From contig JAJRST010000413.1 of assembly GCA_024278645.1 (NCBI GenBank), forward strand, positions 1 through 9,079: a DNA stretch of 9,079 nucleotides, in the 5' to 3' direction. Positions 7,034-9,079 of the stretch are shown here, one piece after another; position 1 is the stretch's first letter, and each line of letters starts with the position of its first letter. The notes under the pieces were generated by a model. The model was not told the DNA's origin and did no database searches. It was given only the letters and a program-made list of their open reading frames with translations. The position numbers and the translations under genes are program-made. This DNA comes from a bacterium. GTDB lineage: Bacteria; Zhuqueibacterota; Zhuqueibacteria; Residuimicrobiales; Krinioviventaceae.

Positions 7034-8320
7034 ATGTTGTCGCATATTCAAAAACTTGATCCCGAAATATTCGACGCCATCACCCACGAGGTGGAACGGC
7101 AAAATTTTAAACTGGAACTCATTGCTTCGGAAAATTTTGTCAGCGTCGCCGTACTCGAAGCGATGGGACAGGTGATGACCAACAAGTATGCCGAGGGCTA
7201 CCCGGCAAAACGTTATTACGGCGGCTGCGAATTCGTCGATATCGCCGAGGAACTCGCCCGCCAGCGGGCCAAAACGTTATTCAAGGCGGAGCACGCCAAC
7301 GTACAGCCGCACTCCGGCTCCCAGGCCAACATGGCCGCCTATTTCAGCCTCATCAACTATGGCGACAAGGTGATGGGCATGGACCTGGCGCACGGCGGCC
7401 ACCTGACGCACGGCAGCCCGGTCAATTTTTCCGGTCGCTTTTTCAACATGGTTCATTACGGCGTCACCAGGGACGGCGTCATTGATATGAACCAGGTCGA
7501 GGACATTGCGCTCAAGGAAAGGCCAAAGATGATTATCACCGGCGCCAGCGCCTATGCGCGTGAAATCGATTTTGCCGGATTCCGCGCCATCGCCGACAAG
7601 GTGGGCGCAAAACTGGTCGCCGATATTGCGCATCCGGCGGGGCTGATTGCCGCGAACTTAATCGCCAGCCCGCTGCCGCATTGCCACCTGGTCACCACCA
7701 CAACGCACAAAACCCTGCGCGGCCCGCGCGGCGGCATGATTCTTATCGGAAAAGACGGCGAAAATGATCTCGGCGTGAAAACGCCCAAGGGACGACTGAA
7801 AAAGTGGTCCGAGATTGTCGACTTTAATGTCTTCCCCGGATTTCAAGGCGGCCCGCTGATGCATGTCATCGCCGCCAAGGCGGTGGCCTTTAAGGAAGCG
7901 TTGCAGCCCGAGTTTGTCGAGTATCAAAAGCAGGTGATCAGCAACGCCAAAGCTTTGGCGCAGGCGCTTGTGGATCGCGGCTACCACATCGTATCCGGCG
8001 GCACCGATACGCACTTGATGCTCGTCGATTTGCGAAACCATGACCTCACCGGAAAAGTAGCGGAAAAGGCGCTTGAAAACGCCGGCATTACCGTGAATAA
8101 AAACATGGTGCCCTTTGACGATCAAAGTCCGTTTGTCACCAGCGGCATTCGACTCGGCTCCCCGGCGCTGACCACGCGCGGCATGAAAGAAGGTGAAATG
8201 CGCGAGATCGCCGCCTTGATAGACGATGTTTTGTTGCACATTGCGGACGAAGCTGTTCAGATCAAGGTTCGCGGTCAGGTGCGCGAACTTTGTGAACGCT
8301 TTCCTTTATACGAAATGTAG
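7034..8320 (+). CDS. glyA: Serine hydroxymethyltransferase with FCB-type insert
   Basis: This PLP enzyme converts serine plus tetrahydrofolate to glycine plus 5,10-methylene-tetrahydrofolate, the main source of one-carbon units for thymidylate and purines. The 428-residue product shows the family motifs ELIASENFVS (about 28-37), NKYAEGYPAKRYYGG (about 50-64), QPHSGSQAN, the cofactor-contact residues Asp197 and His200 in VADIAHPAG, and the Schiff-base lysine Lys226 in TTTTHKTLRGPRGG. The stretch before VFPGFQGGPLMHVIA (about 239-265) is some 13 residues longer than the E. coli protein as I recall it. It has the GKD...GVKTPKGRLKKWSE pattern of Bacteroidota/Chlorobi-type enzymes. AGGTGA at 7018-7023 overlaps the rpiB stop and lies 10 bases before the ATG. 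A TTG at 7037 is a less likely start. nrdR follows after 27 bases. Confidence 0.97.
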   Translation: MLSHIQKLDPEIFDAITHEVERQNFKLELIASENFVSVAVLEAMGQVMTNKYAEGYPAKRYYGGCEFVDIAEELARQRAKTLFKAEHANVQPHSGSQANMAAYFSLINYGDKVMGMDLAHGGHLTHGSPVNFSGRFFNMVHYGVTRDGVIDMNQVEDIALKERPKMIITGASAYAREIDFAGFRAIADKVGAKLVADIAHPAGLIAANLIASPLPHCHLVTTTTHKTLRGPRGGMILIGKDGENDLGVKTPKGRLKKWSEIVDFNVFPGFQGGPLMHVIAAKAVAFKEALQPEFVEYQKQVISNAKALAQALVDRGYHIVSGGTDTHLMLVDLRNHDLTGKVAEKALENAGITVNKNMVPFDDQSPFVTSGIRLGSPALTTRGMKEGEMREIAALIDDVLLHIADEAVQIKVRGQVRELCERFPLYEM

Positions 8321-8347
8321 ACCGTTTATTTATCAAGTGGGTCCATT

Positions 8348-8791
8348 ATGAGATGCCCATTTTGCAGTTACCACGATACCAAAGTGATCGATTCGCGTAC
8401 ACGCGACGGCGGACGTTCGATTCGCCGCCGGCGGGAATGCATCAAGTGTCGGCGCCGCTTTACGACGCGTGAAACCGTTGATGAAATTCCCCTTTGGATC
8501 ATCAAGCAGGACGGCGCTCGCGAGGAGTTTGATCGCAAAAAGCTCATCCGCGGCATTCAATTCGCTTGCATCAAGAGACCCGTCTCTGCCGCCGCTATTG
8601 AGCAAATTGCTTCAAAGATCGAATACGCTGTTCGGGATCAAGGCGTAGATGAAGTGCCTTCCGGTGAAATTGGCGAAATGGTGATGGAAGAACTGAAAGA
8701 ACTGGATGAAATCGCTTACGTTCGTTTTGCTTCGGTTTATCGAAATTTCCAGGCAAAAGAGGAATTTCTCACGGAATTGAAGCAATTGTAA
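8348..8791 (+). CDS. nrdR: Transcriptional repressor NrdR of ribonucleotide reductase genes
   Basis: NrdR senses ATP/dATP and represses ribonucleotide reductase operons through paired NrdR boxes. The 147-residue product has the usual length. The N-terminal zinc ribbon has Cys3, Cys6, Cys31 and Cys34 (MRCPFC ... RRECIKC), with a basic stretch RSIRRRREC and RRRFTTRE used for DNA contact. An ATP-cone domain occupies about residues 47-137 (IIKQDGAREEFDRKKL ... IAYVRFASVYRNF). The ribosome-binding site is weak (AGTGGG, about 8333-8340). It lies 27 bases after glyA and is probably in the same message. I see no NrdR-box pair in this window, so its targets are elsewhere. Confidence 0.97.
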   Translation: MRCPFCSYHDTKVIDSRTRDGGRSIRRRRECIKCRRRFTTRETVDEIPLWIIKQDGAREEFDRKKLIRGIQFACIKRPVSAAAIEQIASKIEYAVRDQGVDEVPSGEIGEMVMEELKELDEIAYVRFASVYRNFQAKEEFLTELKQL

Positions 8792-8797
8792 CCCTGC

Positions 8798-8876
8798 AAA
8801 ACCTCGCTTGCCGGCGACGTTATGAACATCCGGCCCTTGGTCCGGCGTCGGATGCCCCGCCCGGTGCAGAGGTTTT
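8798..8876 (+). other. Long imperfect hairpin between nrdR and rnfC (possible terminator or structured RNA)
   Basis: AAAACCTC at 8798-8805 pairs exactly with GAGGTTTT at 8869-8876. Inside, 8806-8807 pair with 8866-8867. 8810-8816 then pair with 8858-8865 around a bulged C8860, and CATCCG at 8827-8832 pairs with CGGATG at 8849-8854. The whole forms one extended, GC-rich hairpin starting seven bases after the nrdR stop. The A4/T4 ends resemble a bidirectional terminator, but the T run is short (TTTTAATCTT) and the stem unusually long. It could instead be a leader element of rnfC. I recognise no known riboswitch or RNA family in it. Confidence 0.45.
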
Positions 8877-8957
8877 AATCTTATTCAACTCATGACATTA
8901 TGAATTTGGTTATGCTATTCATCAGAACTATGGCAACCTATACAAACGGAGCTTACG

Positions 8958-9079
8958 GTGGGATTCTTTAACAGTAATTCATTTTCAGGAGGTATACACC
9001 CCCCGGAACATAAAAGTCTGACCGACAAAAAAGCCATTGAAAAATGTCCCCCACCGCCCCTGGTGGTCATTCCTGTTCA
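8958..9079 (+). CDS. rnfC: Electron transport complex subunit RnfC, N-terminal part (3' end outside window)
   Basis: The first 40 codons of RnfC, the NADH-binding/[4Fe-4S] subunit of the Rnf complex, which couples ferredoxin:NAD+ electron transfer to Na+ or H+ pumping at the inner membrane. The start is GTG at 8958 with GGAG at 8948-8951 (6-base spacing). No in-frame ATG lies close upstream. The translation reads FSGGIHPPEHKSLTDKKAIE, then a proline run and LVVIPV, matching the conserved RnfC opening (GGIHPPEHK ... PLVVIPL). The iron-sulfur and NADH-binding parts would lie beyond the window, and rnfD, G, E, A and B would be expected next. Confidence 0.9.
   Translation, partial: MGFFNSNSFSGGIHPPEHKSLTDKKAIEKCPPPPLVVIPV

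Noticed and set aside
8822..8878. An 18-codon reading frame (starting MNIRPLVRRR) inside the hairpin after nrdR
   Set aside because: It has no ribosome-binding site, its Arg-rich make-up follows from the GC-rich stem, and it ends in the stem's T run. The hairpin explains the bases better.
8906..8934. TTGGTT / TATGGC pair with 17-base spacing as an rnfC promoter
   Set aside because: The -10 box matches only three of six consensus positions, and no better pair is visible, so I do not call it.
1..9079. Mobile elements, CRISPR arrays, attachment sites, tRNA or rRNA genes
   Set aside because: I found no transposase-like frames, no regularly spaced direct repeats and no tRNA-like sequences. The gene order is core-genome throughout.

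Overview
The window is a bacterial chromosome segment with every supported gene on the + strand. It looks like a member of the Fibrobacterota-Chlorobi-Bacteroidota (FCB) group or a neighbouring candidate phylum such as Calditrichota/KSB1. This is an inference from three things: the GlyA protein carries an insert typical of that group, the outer-membrane protein ends in an aromatic EKWF...Y tail of a kind common there, and the window holds several secreted lipoproteins and a barrel. There are no mobile elements, CRISPR arrays, tRNAs or rRNAs, and base composition looks even, so this reads as core chromosome.

Region 1 (1-2436) is the 3' end of the ribosomal 'alpha' operon: the rpsK tail, rpsD, rpoA and rplQ, closed by a clear intrinsic terminator. 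rpoA is broken by a single-base deletion at about 1058-1060 that splits it into two frames. Restoring one T gives a normal 328-residue alpha subunit, so a homopolymer sequencing error is the most likely cause.

Region 2 (2437-6552) holds three exported proteins of unknown specific function. They are a lipoprotein made of two copies of a beta-rich domain resembling DNRLRE domains, a 400-residue outer-membrane barrel of the FadL/PorV-like kind directly downstream, and a lipoprotein built of at least eight tetratricopeptide repeats. Promoter candidates precede the first and third genes, and a perfect 10-bp terminator closes the set.

Region 3 (6553-9079) is rpiB, glyA and nrdR, tightly packed. 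Together they make ribose-5-phosphate and one-carbon units and control deoxynucleotide production, so they form a nucleotide-precursor group. After a 166-base gap with a long imperfect hairpin, the first 40 codons of rnfC (Rnf ion-pumping ferredoxin:NAD+ oxidoreductase) run off the end.

I see no strong evidence for a wholly new system. The items most worth a second look are the rpoA frameshift, the internally duplicated lipoprotein with its partner barrel, and the structured element ahead of rnfC.
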